DNA of 64,000 bases from contig JABSQN010000004.1 of the NCBI GenBank assembly GCA_013215825.1, positions 62,001 through 126,000 on the forward strand, written 5' to 3'. A program made the position numbers and the translations under genes. This document shows positions 37,791 through 46,637 of this stretch, one piece after another; the first letter of the stretch is position 1, and every line of letters begins with the position of its first letter. Source of the stretch: Piscirickettsiaceae bacterium (GTDB lineage Bacteria > Pseudomonadota > Gammaproteobacteria > Nitrosococcales > Methylophagaceae). The notes beneath the pieces are model-generated. The model did not search any database and was not told the origin of the DNA. It saw only the letters and a program-made list of their open reading frames with translations.

Positions 37791-38372
37791 ATGGCAGATT
37801 ATGCCCTCATCTTAATTAGCACCATCTTGGTCAATAATATTGTCCTAGTTAAGTTTCTAGGATTATGTCCATTTATGGGTGTGTCACGCAAGCTGGAAAC
37901 AGCTATGGGCATGGGCCTGGCAACAACTTTTGTATTAACACTTTCTTCGATTAGCAGCTATCTAATCAATGAATACTTGCTAATTCCTTTAGAAATCGAA
38001 TTCTTACGCACAATAAGCTTTATCTTCGTTATTGCTGTTGTAGTGCAATTTACTGAGCTTGTGGTTCATAAAACCAGTCCGATTCTTTATCAAGTTCTGG
38101 GTATCTTTTTACCTCTAATTACCACTAATTGTGCTGTATTAGGTGTCGCCTTATTAAATGTACAAGAACATCATGGCTTTTTAGAATCCGCTTTATATGG
38201 CTTTGGTGCTGCCATTGGTTTTTCAATGGTGCTTGTTATCTTTGCCTCCATTCGCGAACGTATTGCTGTTTCCGATGTGCCAGCCCCCTTTCAAGGTGCC
38301 GCTATCGGCTTAATCACTGCTGGCTTAATGTCGATGGCCTTTATGGGCTTTGCTAGTCTGGTCAAGGTTTAA
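37791..38372 (+). CDS. rsxA: Electron transport complex subunit RsxA/RnfA
   Basis: A 193-residue, six-span inner-membrane protein. The conserved [18 protein letters not shown] and [13 protein letters not shown] motifs carry the Cys residues of the RnfA/RnfE pair. It is the first gene of a full rsxABCDGE set that moves electrons between NADH and ferredoxin-like carriers coupled to ion movement, or reduces SoxR. A 178-bp upstream gap has a TATACT -10-like box near 37708 but no clear -35. Confidence 0.96.
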   Translation: MADYALILISTILVNNIVLVKFLGLCPFMGVSRKLETAMGMGLATTFVLTLSSISSYLINEYLLIPLEIEFLRTISFIFVIAVVVQFTELVVHKTSPILYQVLGIFLPLITTNCAVLGVALLNVQEHHGFLESALYGFGAAIGFSMVLVIFASIRERIAVSDVPAPFQGAAIGLITAGLMSMAFMGFASLVKV

Positions 38373-38375
38373 ACC

Positions 38376-38936
38376 ATGTTCACTGCTATTATTGCCATCT
38401 CATTATTGGCGTTAGTCTTCGGCTTATTGCTTGGCTTTGCCGCGATCTTTTTCAAAGTTGAAGGCGATCCCATTGTCGAACAAATCGACAAACTACTACC
38501 TCAAACACAATGTGGACAGTGTAGTTTTGCCGGTTGTCGTCCGTATGCTGAGGCCATGGCAAAAGGTGAAGCGGACATTAATCGTTGTCCTCCCGGCGGC
38601 GAATCAACTATTCAAGCATTGGCTGATTTATTAGAAGTTGAAGTCTTAGCTTTGGATGATGAATGCGGTGTAGAAAAACCAAAAACACTCGCTGTTATCG
38701 ATGAAGACCGCTGTATAGGTTGTACATTATGTATTCAAGCTTGCCCTGTCGATGCCATTTTAGGGGCGGCAAAACAAATGCACACGGTGATTGCCGATGA
38801 ATGTACTGGCTGTGAACTGTGTGTGGCACCTTGTCCTGTAGATTGTATTGATATGGTTGAAACCAAGCTTAATCCCAACACATGGCGCTGGCCGGATCCC
38901 GCTCATATTGATTTAGAATTAGGAGATAAGTCATGA
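38376..38936 (+). CDS. rsxB: Electron transport complex subunit RsxB/RnfB
   Basis: A 186-residue membrane-anchored iron-sulphur protein. An N-terminal hydrophobic anchor precedes a CGQCSFAGC cluster motif, then two [4Fe-4S] ferredoxin motifs, [14 protein letters not shown] and [14 protein letters not shown]. It is the entry or exit point for electrons in the Rnf complex. It starts three bases after rsxA and overlaps rsxC by four. Confidence 0.96.
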   Translation: MFTAIIAISLLALVFGLLLGFAAIFFKVEGDPIVEQIDKLLPQTQCGQCSFAGCRPYAEAMAKGEADINRCPPGGESTIQALADLLEVEVLALDDECGVEKPKTLAVIDEDRCIGCTLCIQACPVDAILGAAKQMHTVIADECTGCELCVAPCPVDCIDMVETKLNPNTWRWPDPAHIDLELGDKS

Positions 38937-40444
38937 CTGACATTCTTAGCTCCTTTACCGGTGGATTAGTGCTTGATGGACAAAAAAGACGCTCGACACA
39001 GACAGCTATTCAACAGTCACCTTTAAGCAAAATACTGATTTTGCCATTGCAACAACATATTGGTGGTGCCTCAATTCCAATTGTTAGTGTTGGCGACCAT
39101 GTTCTAAAAGGTCAGAAAATCGCCCGTGCAGATGGTCATGTTTCGGTTTATTTACATGCGCCGAGCTCAGGTACAATTACTGCAATTGATCAACAGCCTA
39201 TTCCACACCCTTCCGGTTTGTCAGCCTTATGTATTAGCATTGAAACAGACGGTAAAGACACATGGATCACGCGTGAGCCATTAGAAAATTATGCAACACA
39301 TCCAAGCCATGACCTTCGACAATTTATTCGTGAAGCAGGCATTGTGGGTTTGGGGGGGGCAGGTTTTCCAAGCTTTATCAAACTCAATCCCGGGATTCAT
39401 CATACGGTTGAAACACTGATTATCAATGGTGTTGAATGTGAACCCTATATCACCTGTGATGATATGTTGATGCGAGAACGCGCTGAAGGCATTCTCGACG
39501 GTATTGAAATCATGCAATATGCACTCAGTGTTGCAAACTGCGTGATCGCAATTGAAGATAATAAGTCCGAAGCCATCACTGCAATGAAACTTGCTCTAGC
39601 TGCTCGCCCCAGCCTAGAAAACACTAAGATTGTTAGCATTCCTACTCGCTACCCTGCGGGTAGTGAAAAACAATTAATTCAGGTAATTACCGGCAAGCAA
39701 GTACCCAGTAATGGCCTGCCTATTGACCTGGGTATTGTTTGTCATAATATTGGAACAAGTTATGCGATTGGTCGCGCCATTAACCTTGGAGAGCCATTAA
39801 TCTCACGTATTGTGACGGTGACAGGGACTGATGTTAAACATGCAGGTAATTTCGAGACCTTATTTGGTACGCCTATGCATGAATTATTGTCATTTGCTAA
39901 AACAAAACGTCAGACAGGAGAACCTTTTATTTTAGGTGGCCCAATGATGGGTTATAATTTATCGGGCGATAATCTACCTATTACTAAAACAGCAAACTGT
40001 ATTTTAGTCGGTGTTGATAATGCAGCACCAAAAAATCAAGCTTTGCCTTGTATTCGTTGTGGCGAATGTGCCACGGTATGTCCAGCAGGTTTATTACCTC
40101 AGCAACTTTATTGGCATTCTCGCGCCAAAGAGCTTGATAAAACAGATGAATATCATCTTTTTGATTGCATTGAGTGTGGCTGTTGCAGTTATGTCTGCCC
40201 AAGTAAAATTCCGTTAGTGCATTATTTCCGTTTTGCTAAAACAGAAATAATGAACCAACAACAAGAACAACAAAAATCAGATAACGCCCGAGTTCGGTAT
40301 GACAATCGCCAACATCGTCAAGAGTTAGAGACGAAAGAAAAAGCAGAACGTCAACGACAACGTAAAGCTGCATTAGCTGCTACTAAAGCTGCAAAAGAAA
40401 AAGAGCAAGCAAAAGAAGCTGATGATAAGCAGGAGAATCAATAA
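38933..40444 (+). CDS. rsxC: Electron transport complex subunit RsxC/RnfC
   Basis: A 503-residue NADH-binding, FMN- and Fe-S-containing subunit. The glycine-rich [13 protein letters not shown] nucleotide motif is near residue 140. Two [4Fe-4S] motifs are [17 protein letters not shown] and [17 protein letters not shown]. After the clusters comes a short Lys/Glu/Ala-rich coiled-coil tail of about 60 residues. It is much shorter than E. coli RsxC (about 740) because it lacks the long Ala/Lys repeat tail. Confidence 0.96.
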   Translation: MTDILSSFTGGLVLDGQKRRSTQTAIQQSPLSKILILPLQQHIGGASIPIVSVGDHVLKGQKIARADGHVSVYLHAPSSGTITAIDQQPIPHPSGLSALCISIETDGKDTWITREPLENYATHPSHDLRQFIREAGIVGLGGAGFPSFIKLNPGIHHTVETLIINGVECEPYITCDDMLMRERAEGILDGIEIMQYALSVANCVIAIEDNKSEAITAMKLALAARPSLENTKIVSIPTRYPAGSEKQLIQVITGKQVPSNGLPIDLGIVCHNIGTSYAIGRAINLGEPLISRIVTVTGTDVKHAGNFETLFGTPMHELLSFAKTKRQTGEPFILGGPMMGYNLSGDNLPITKTANCILVGVDNAAPKNQALPCIRCGECATVCPAGLLPQQLYWHSRAKELDKTDEYHLFDCIECGCCSYVCPSKIPLVHYFRFAKTEIMNQQQEQQKSDNARVRYDNRQHRQELETKEKAERQRQRKAALAATKAAKEKEQAKEADDKQENQ

Positions 40445-41472
40445 TGCCGTTAAGCCGACTATCGTCACCCTTTTTATCTGGAATAAACAGTGTCACCAAG
40501 CAAATGCTCACACTGCTATTCGCATTAATTCCAGCAATTAGTGCCATTGTTTATTTCTTTGGCCCTGCCGTATTAATCACGATCACACTCGCTATTGTCG
40601 TGGCATTACTTGCCGAAGCACTCATGTTAAAATTGCGTGACCGCCCACTGAAGCCATTTTTAACCGATGGTAGCGCCATTGTCACCGCTGTTTTATTAGC
40701 TATTGCTTTACCGCCTCTTGCACCGTGGTGGCTAACCACAATAGGTATTCTCTTTGCCATTATTTTTGCTAAACATCTCTATGGTGGCTTGGGTTATAAT
40801 CCATTTAATCCTGCTATGGTTGCTTATGTATTACTGCTTATTTCTTTTCCAATAGAGATGACCAGCTGGTTACCCGTTACATCATTAAGTGATAGCCCGA
40901 TAGATATCGCTAGCGCGTTCCAAATCATTTTCAATGGACAAGCAAACGGGCTAAGCATTGATACATTATCAGGTGCAACACCGCTTGATGCCATGAAAAC
41001 ACAACTGGGCTTATTACAAACACCAGCACAAATTATTGAACAGCCTTTGTTTAGCGACTTTGCAGGCAAAGGGTGGCAATCGATTAATATCGCCTTTGCA
41101 TTAGGTGGACTATTTCTTCTCTATCGTCGCGTAATTAGCTGGCATATTCCTGTTGCTATGTTGACTGCATTAATACTTATCAGCACAGTCACTTACCTTG
41201 TTTCACCAGAAACAACAGCGACACCACTGTTTCACCTGCTAAGTGGTGGCACAATGATCGGCGCTTTCTTTATTGCCACCGATCCCATAACGGCAGCAAC
41301 AACAGTAAAAGGTCGCTTAATATTTGGAGCAGGTGTTGGATTGTTAACGTATATTATCCGTGTCTGGGGTGGTTATCCTGACGGTATCGCCTTTGCCGTT
41401 ATACTAATGAATATGCTGACACCTTTAATAGATTATTACACCCAACCTAAAGTATATGGAGTGGTAAAATAA
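40444..41472 (+). CDS. rsxD: Electron transport complex subunit RsxD/RnfD
   Basis: A 342-residue inner-membrane protein with about nine membrane segments. A covalent-FMN threonine motif, SGATPLDA, lies near residue 178, and KPFLTDGSAIVTAVLLA and GGLGYNPFNPAMV are typical of RnfD/NqrB. It starts on the rsxC stop (ATAATG overlap) and overlaps rsxG by one base. Confidence 0.96.
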   Translation: MPLSRLSSPFLSGINSVTKQMLTLLFALIPAISAIVYFFGPAVLITITLAIVVALLAEALMLKLRDRPLKPFLTDGSAIVTAVLLAIALPPLAPWWLTTIGILFAIIFAKHLYGGLGYNPFNPAMVAYVLLLISFPIEMTSWLPVTSLSDSPIDIASAFQIIFNGQANGLSIDTLSGATPLDAMKTQLGLLQTPAQIIEQPLFSDFAGKGWQSINIAFALGGLFLLYRRVISWHIPVAMLTALILISTVTYLVSPETTATPLFHLLSGGTMIGAFFIATDPITAATTVKGRLIFGAGVGLLTYIIRVWGGYPDGIAFAVILMNMLTPLIDYYTQPKVYGVVK

Positions 41473-42098
41473 TGAAAGCCATCTACTCTCAGATAATACG
41501 TGTAGGTTTAATACTTGCCGTTTTTGCTATTGTTGCTACAAGTTTAGTAACGCTAACAGAAGAAAATACACATGACAAAATATTAGATAATGAACGCCAA
41601 ACACTCTTAAATGCCATCAATGTTTTAGTCAATCATAATAATTACAATAATGATATTTTGGCAGACACGCTAATTTTAGGTAGCAATAAACTATTAGGAA
41701 CTCGGGAAACAACCATTGCTTATCGAGCGCGACTGGATTCAAAGCCTATTGCCGTTATTCTTACCGCCATTGCACCTGATGGTTACAATGGCAATATTAA
41801 ACTATTAGTCGGTATCAATTATGATGGCAGTTTGGCCGGCGTTCGTGTCATCAGTCATAAAGAAACACCTGGCCTAGGTGATAAAATTAATGAGAAAAAA
41901 GCTGATTGGATCTTAAAATTCAACAATCTATCGTTACAAAACCCAGAACTCTCTAAATGGAAAGTCAAAAAAGATGGTGGTCACTTCGACCAATTTACCG
42001 GTGCGACTATTACTCCTCGTGCGGTTGTCACTGCAGTCAAAAAAGCACTACAGTATTTTGACCAACGTCGTGATGCACTGTTTGAGGAAGCCAAATAA
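41472..42098 (+). CDS. rsxG: Electron transport complex subunit RsxG/RnfG
   Basis: A 208-residue protein with one N-terminal membrane anchor and a periplasmic FMN-binding domain. The covalent FMN site is [11 protein letters not shown] (Thr in the S/TGATxT pattern). The conserved [11 protein letters not shown] motif is present. It overlaps both neighbours by one base, so the complex is probably made in balanced amounts. Confidence 0.95.
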   Translation: MKAIYSQIIRVGLILAVFAIVATSLVTLTEENTHDKILDNERQTLLNAINVLVNHNNYNNDILADTLILGSNKLLGTRETTIAYRARLDSKPIAVILTAIAPDGYNGNIKLLVGINYDGSLAGVRVISHKETPGLGDKINEKKADWILKFNNLSLQNPELSKWKVKKDGGHFDQFTGATITPRAVVTAVKKALQYFDQRRDALFEEAK

Positions 42099-42784
42099 TG
42101 AATGGTATTTACGGTTCAATTATTCGTGAAGGCTTATGGAAAAATAATCCAGCCTTAGTTCAATTATTAGGATTGTGCCCACTTTTAGCCGTGAGTAATA
42201 CGGTTATTAACGGCTTAGGATTAGGCTTGGCAACGATTCTAACCCTAGTCGCATCGAATGGCTTAGTGTCATTATTACGCAAGCAAATTCCCGATGAAGC
42301 ACGTTTACCCGTATTCGTACTCATTATTGCTTCTATCGTCACCATTATCGAATTATTAATGAATGCTTGGTTTCATGAATTGTATTTAATTCTAGGTATT
42401 TTCATTCCACTTATTGTCACCAACTGTGCTATCACAGGTCGTGCTGAAGCCTTTGCCGCCAGAAATCCTGTCGGACCGGCATTAGTTGATGGTTTAATGA
42501 TGGGGCTTGGCTTCACTGCTGTGCTGGTGCTTTTAGGTGCAATTCGCGAAGTAATAGGCCAAGGTACATTATTTAGTGAAGCACATTTGATGTTTGGCGA
42601 ATCAGCTCGACACTTCACCATTGTTATTATTGATGATTACCGTGGCTTTTTGATGGCATTATTACCACCAGGTGCCTTTATTGGTTTAGGGCTAATTGTG
42701 GCATTAAAAAATGTGATCGATGCGCGACAAAAGACCAAGCTAGCAATAATAGAGAATACTATTAGAGCAGAAGCTGTCGCTTAA
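42098..42784 (+). CDS. rsxE: Electron transport complex subunit RsxE/RnfE
   Basis: A 228-residue, six-span membrane subunit paralogous to Rsx[20 protein letters not shown] and [17 protein letters not shown] hold the conserved Cys residues. It completes the six-subunit complex. nth follows after 5 bp, the same rsxE-nth order as in E. coli. Confidence 0.96.
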   Translation: MNGIYGSIIREGLWKNNPALVQLLGLCPLLAVSNTVINGLGLGLATILTLVASNGLVSLLRKQIPDEARLPVFVLIIASIVTIIELLMNAWFHELYLILGIFIPLIVTNCAITGRAEAFAARNPVGPALVDGLMMGLGFTAVLVLLGAIREVIGQGTLFSEAHLMFGESARHFTIVIIDDYRGFLMALLPPGAFIGLGLIVALKNVIDARQKTKLAIIENTIRAEAVA

Positions 42785-42789
42785 ATTTC

Positions 42790-43440
42790 ATGAATCAAGC
42801 ACAACGCTATGAATTCTTTGCCGCATTAAAGGCGCATACCCCCGAGCCATCGACCGAGCTTAACTATACGTCGACGTTTGAACTGTTAATCGCTGTCATT
42901 TTATCTGCCCAAGCAACCGATGTTGGGGTGAATAAGGCAACGAATAAGCTATATCCCATCGCCAACACCGCACAAACTATTTTAGATTTAGGTGTCGATG
43001 GCTTGAAAGAATATATCAAAACCATTGGCTTATTTAATAGCAAATCTGAGAATGTTATAAAAACCTGCCGCCAATTATTAGAACTGCATAATGGCGAAGT
43101 GCCCGATGATCGTGACGCACTAGAATCGTTACCGGGTGTTGGACGAAAAACAGCTAATGTTATCTTAAATACAGTGTTCAAACATCCCGTTATTGCAGTT
43201 GATACTCATCTGTTTCGTCTGTCAAACCGTACAGGCTTGGCAAAAGGTAAAACCGTTCGTGCTGTTGAAGATAAATTAATGAAAGTCGTGCCTAGCGACT
43301 TTATGCAAGATGCACATCACTGGCTAATTTTACACGGTCGATATGTATGTACAGCGAGAAAACCACACTGTAATGTCTGTGTCGTGTCACAATATTGTGA
43401 TGATTTTCGTCGCCAACAAAAAAAGGTCAATAAAACCTAA
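42790..43440 (+). CDS. nth: Endonuclease III (DNA glycosylase/AP lyase)
   Basis: A 216-residue base-excision repair enzyme for oxidised pyrimidines. The helix-hairpin-helix with catalytic Lys is LPGVGRKTANVIL and the catalytic Asp is in VDTHLFRLSNR. The C-terminal [4Fe-4S] pattern Cys-x6-Cys-x2-Cys-x5-Cys (CTARKPHCNVCVVSQYC) is complete. It is the last recognised member of the rsx operon and overlaps the next gene by one base. Confidence 0.97.
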   Translation: MNQAQRYEFFAALKAHTPEPSTELNYTSTFELLIAVILSAQATDVGVNKATNKLYPIANTAQTILDLGVDGLKEYIKTIGLFNSKSENVIKTCRQLLELHNGEVPDDRDALESLPGVGRKTANVILNTVFKHPVIAVDTHLFRLSNRTGLAKGKTVRAVEDKLMKVVPSDFMQDAHHWLILHGRYVCTARKPHCNVCVVSQYCDDFRRQQKKVNKT

Positions 43441-43862
43441 TGTTTGGACAAAATAGACAACAATTACGTCAGATGTATCATGACGTGTGGCAAAAAAGTC
43501 AGGCTAATGAATCATTATCCGCGTTAGAATCTATGATTGCACAAGTGATTAATGAGCACAGCGAATATCATAAGATATTTAATAATGACGCTAGCCTAGA
43601 TCAAGAGTATTTTGTTGAAGATGGTCAAACAAATCCTTTTTTACACATGGGTTTACATATTTCTTTACATGAACAAATCTCAACTGATCGTCCAGCAGGA
43701 ATTCGTAATATGTATCAACAATTGCAAGCCAAATTTGGTAATGCCCATGATACAGAACATCAGATGATGGAATGCTTAACTGAAAGTTTATGGCTGGCTC
43801 AACGCAATAATCAAGCACCATCAGAAACCGATTATCTTATCGCATTAAAGAAACTATTATGA
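43440..43862 (+). CDS. DUF1841 family protein
   Basis: A 140-residue soluble protein, Gln/His-rich and mostly helical. The opening MFGQNRQQLRQMYHDVWQK and the FLHMGLHISLHEQISTDRP core match DUF1841 proteins, found in many beta- and gammaproteobacteria, often next to nth. Function is unknown. It overlaps nth by one base and the next gene by four. Confidence 0.82.
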   Translation: MFGQNRQQLRQMYHDVWQKSQANESLSALESMIAQVINEHSEYHKIFNNDASLDQEYFVEDGQTNPFLHMGLHISLHEQISTDRPAGIRNMYQQLQAKFGNAHDTEHQMMECLTESLWLAQRNNQAPSETDYLIALKKLL

Positions 43863-44263
43863 GTAACAAAATAACTGCAAGTATCAACTTTTACTTTAAG
43901 GGTAAATATTTTACGCCTAGCACTGTGCTTGATCTTGATGACATTATGACCAACCATCATACCCTGCCAAATCTTTACCCAATCTTAGCTAAACGTCACA
44001 ATATTGATTCCTATTCCTACGAATATGAAATAATGTTGGCTGAAGATGTTGTATTTAGCGATCCTCAAGGCTGGGTAACAGAGTTTATGCATGACAATCA
44101 ATTTGACCAAGTTGCTTTTGAACTGCGCTGGAATGAAATTGAAGCACTAAATAAACTAGCACCGATAATCAAACAACAGCTTGATATTGATGATTTATCT
44201 CAACATTTATCCTTGAAAAATGTCATTATTGCCGCTTATCAATTAGGTAAAACAATTAAATGA
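43859..44263 (+). CDS. Conserved-looking hypothetical protein, 134 residues
   Basis: I do not recognise this family. It is a soluble, acidic protein with no signal peptide, opening ITASINFYFKGKYFTPSTVLDLDDIM and ending in a helical tail (KNVIIAAYQLGKTIK). The four-base overlaps on both sides (with DUF1841 and the reductase gene) show it is translated as part of the operon. Confidence 0.75.
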   Translation: MSNKITASINFYFKGKYFTPSTVLDLDDIMTNHHTLPNLYPILAKRHNIDSYSYEYEIMLAEDVVFSDPQGWVTEFMHDNQFDQVAFELRWNEIEALNKLAPIIKQQLDIDDLSQHLSLKNVIIAAYQLGKTIK

Positions 44264-45264
44264 AAGCATATGGTTTTAGTCGTTCTGATATGGATGCCGT
44301 GTTATTCGAACAAGAAACACCCTCACCAGAAGGGCATGACTTATTAATCAAGGTTGAAGCAATTGCGGTTAATCCCGTCGACAGAAAAGTTAAAGCTGGC
44401 ATTAAAGAACACTTAAATACGCCCAAAATAATAGGCTGGGATGCAACAGGTATCGTGACGGCTATTGGTGAGAAAGTTGAACACTTCAAGATAGGTGATA
44501 AGGTGTTCTATGCTGGCGATATAACACGTGCAGGCTGTTATGCTAGCCATCAATTGGTTGATGAACGTATTGTTGGAAACGCGCCTAAATCATTCACAGC
44601 AAGTGAAGCAGCTGCGATGCCTCTTACGAGTATTACCGCTTGGGAAGCCTTATTCTCACGCCTTAAAATCATAGCTGAACTTGATGAAGGAAAAACCATC
44701 TTGATTATTGGTGGTGCAGGAGGTGTCGGCTCAATTGCTATTCAATTAGCTAAAATCATTGCCAAACTTACTGTAGTAACCACCGCATCACGCACCGCAT
44801 CAGAACAATGGTGCTGTAAATTAGGCGCCGACCATATTATTAATCATCATAGTGACTTGGTTCTACAATATCGTTCATTAGGCATTGATGATCCTGATTA
44901 TATTTTATGTCTAAATAATACCGATCAACACTTTACCGCAATGGCGGAGCTAATTGCTCCACAAGGGCTGATTTGTAGCATTGTTGGTACACAAGAGAAA
45001 CATGATTTAGATCTTCTAAAAACAAAAAGTGCCGGCTTTGTCTGGGAGTTTATGTTTACCCGTCCCATGCTTAAAACCAATGATATGTCAGCCCAACATT
45101 ACCTTCTTAATACAGTTAGCCAACTAATTGATGATGGTAAAATCATCAGTACATTATCTGAAACAATTGGCCCAATAAATACAGAAAACATTAATAAGGC
45201 ACACCAACAATTACTCTTGGGAATCACAATTGGCAAACTCGCACTCACCGAAATTGAGGAATAG
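44260..45264 (+). CDS. Zinc-type alcohol dehydrogenase/quinone reductase-like protein (MDR superfamily)
   Basis: A 334-residue medium-chain reductase. The N-terminal GroES-like fold includes KVEAIAVNPVDRKVKAG and GWDATGIVTAIGEKV; the NADPH Rossmann fold has IGGAGGVGSIAIQLAKI. The Cys/His zinc ligands of true alcohol dehydrogenases are absent, so an NADPH-dependent quinone or enone reductase is more likely. Last gene of the overlapping series that began at rsxA. Confidence 0.85.
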   Translation: MKAYGFSRSDMDAVLFEQETPSPEGHDLLIKVEAIAVNPVDRKVKAGIKEHLNTPKIIGWDATGIVTAIGEKVEHFKIGDKVFYAGDITRAGCYASHQLVDERIVGNAPKSFTASEAAAMPLTSITAWEALFSRLKIIAELDEGKTILIIGGAGGVGSIAIQLAKIIAKLTVVTTASRTASEQWCCKLGADHIINHHSDLVLQYRSLGIDDPDYILCLNNTDQHFTAMAELIAPQGLICSIVGTQEKHDLDLLKTKSAGFVWEFMFTRPMLKTNDMSAQHYLLNTVSQLIDDGKIISTLSETIGPINTENINKAHQQLLLGITIGKLALTEIEE

Positions 45265-45265
45265 T

Positions 45266-45293
45266 TTCACCCAATCCATAATACCCGTATAAT
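45266..45293 (+). promoter_or_regulatory. Candidate sigma-70 promoter for the cytochrome c5 gene
   Basis: A perfect TATAAT (45288-45293) lies 16 bp after TTCACC (45266-45271), which matches four of six -35 bases. It is 36 bp upstream of the cytochrome start, so the gene probably has its own promoter. Confidence 0.5.
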
Positions 45294-45328
45294 TAATGTT
45301 TTATTTACCCACTATCTAAGGTTTAATT

Positions 45329-45805
45329 ATGGCTTCTCAATCATCAGGCAAATTCTTTATTGGTAGCATCGTTATTTTTATTATTGTTTTCGGCTTAGTG
45401 AATGTTCTTCTTTCTAGCATGTTAAGTGTTGCAAATGGTGTTGTAACACCAGAAAGTATGACAGCTGAAGATGTTGCACAACGCATTAAACCTGTTTCTG
45501 AAGTCTATGTTGGCGATGCAGCTGCTGTAGTTTCCGCACCAATAGAAGCCGTAGCATCAACCTCAATAGATGCTGCAAAAGTTGTGAAAAATGCCTGTGC
45601 CATGTGTCATGCAACTGGCATGATGTCATCACCAAAATTAGCTAATGCTAATGACTGGGCACCACGAATTGAAAAAGGTATTGATACACTTTATAACAGC
45701 GCACTTAATGGTTTTAACATGATGCCAGCACGTGGTGGCAATCCAGCATTGAGTGATGATGAGGTGAAAGCCGCTGTTGATCATATGTTGTCACTAGTTA
45801 AGTAA
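45329..45805 (+). CDS. Cytochrome c5 family protein
   Basis: A 158-residue exported or membrane-anchored monohaem cytochrome. An N-terminal hydrophobic segment (IGSIVIFIIVFGLVNVLLSSML) precedes an Ala/Val-rich linker and the haem site CAMCH at about residues 91-95. The distal Met is probably in NMMPARGG, a c5 signature. It would carry electrons between the cytochrome bc1 complex or dehydrogenases and a terminal oxidase. Confidence 0.9.
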   Translation: MASQSSGKFFIGSIVIFIIVFGLVNVLLSSMLSVANGVVTPESMTAEDVAQRIKPVSEVYVGDAAAVVSAPIEAVASTSIDAAKVVKNACAMCHATGMMSSPKLANANDWAPRIEKGIDTLYNSALNGFNMMPARGGNPALSDDEVKAAVDHMLSLVK

Positions 45806-45855
45806 TTTACAATTCTAAAAGCCCTGCCACCCAATTTCAGCAAGGCTGATTAAAC

Positions 45856-46143
45856 ATGAAAACGATTAACTTTCCATATATTGCACTTTCTTTAAGTTTA
45901 TTTCTGCTATTAGTTGTAAGCAAAGGCAGTCAAATCGGTACTGACGGTCTAACATTACTACCTTTACTAACGTTGCTGGTAGTGAGTGAATTTAGTTTTA
46001 TTGTCACATTGATTGGTACTTATATCGGCATTAAAACTATTTTTGCCGTAGGCCTTCATCCCGTATATGCATTAACAACTCTTTTATGCGCTGTATTATC
46101 TATCCGGTTTCTATTACTTGGAATCGCTCTTTGGCCTCTATAA
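45856..46143 (+). CDS. Small membrane protein, three predicted spans
   Basis: A 95-residue, very hydrophobic protein, unrecognised. Three membrane segments are visible at about 8-22, 34-58 and 68-93. It lies between cytochrome c5 and the YehS-like gene with a 50-bp gap upstream, and resembles small uncharacterised membrane proteins of marine gammaproteobacteria. Confidence 0.6.
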   Translation: MKTINFPYIALSLSLFLLLVVSKGSQIGTDGLTLLPLLTLLVVSEFSFIVTLIGTYIGIKTIFAVGLHPVYALTTLLCAVLSIRFLLLGIALWPL

Positions 46144-46156
46144 TCAGGATTTTTTT

Positions 46157-46630
46157 GTGACTAATAATGACGTTCTTCGCCGCCTTCGCTACACCTTTGA
46201 TCTAAATGATAAAACAATGATTAATATCTTTAGCCAAGCAGAACTCACTGTCTCGCGTGAACAAGTGAGTAATTGGCTAAAAAAAGATGATGATGCTGAT
46301 TATACAAATTGTAGCGATGTACAGTTAGCTACATTTTTAAATGGTTTTATCAATGATCGTCGTGGTAAAAAAGAAGGTGAACAGCCTAAGCCTGAGAAAA
46401 AACTGACTAATAATATCGTTTTTAGAAAATTAAAAATCGCATTAGATCTAAGAGATGAAGATATTTTAGAGATCCTACTATTAGCTGATTTACGTATTAG
46501 TAAACATGAATTAAGTGCTTTCTTCCGTCGTGCAGATCATAAGCATTTCCGCCAATGTAAAGATCAAATATTACGTAACTTTTTACATGGTGTGCAAATA
46601 ATGTATGGACCTGAAGAGGAAGAAGAGTAA
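46157..46630 (+). CDS. YehS-like DUF1456 protein
   Basis: I choose the GTG start at 46157, preceded by CAGGA, because it aligns with the family opening (VTNNDVLRRLRYTFDLND). An upstream ATG frame would overlap the membrane protein gene. The 157-residue product has two copies of the DUF1456 repeat: one from about residue 4 (NDVLRRLRY, then SQAELTVSREQVSNWL) and one from about 87 (NIVFRKLKIALDLRDEDILEIL, in two parts). Function unknown. It converges with rep. Confidence 0.88.
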   Translation: MTNNDVLRRLRYTFDLNDKTMINIFSQAELTVSREQVSNWLKKDDDADYTNCSDVQLATFLNGFINDRRGKKEGEQPKPEKKLTNNIVFRKLKIALDLRDEDILEILLLADLRISKHELSAFFRRADHKHFRQCKDQILRNFLHGVQIMYGPEEEEE

Positions 46631-46637
46631 CTCTTAC

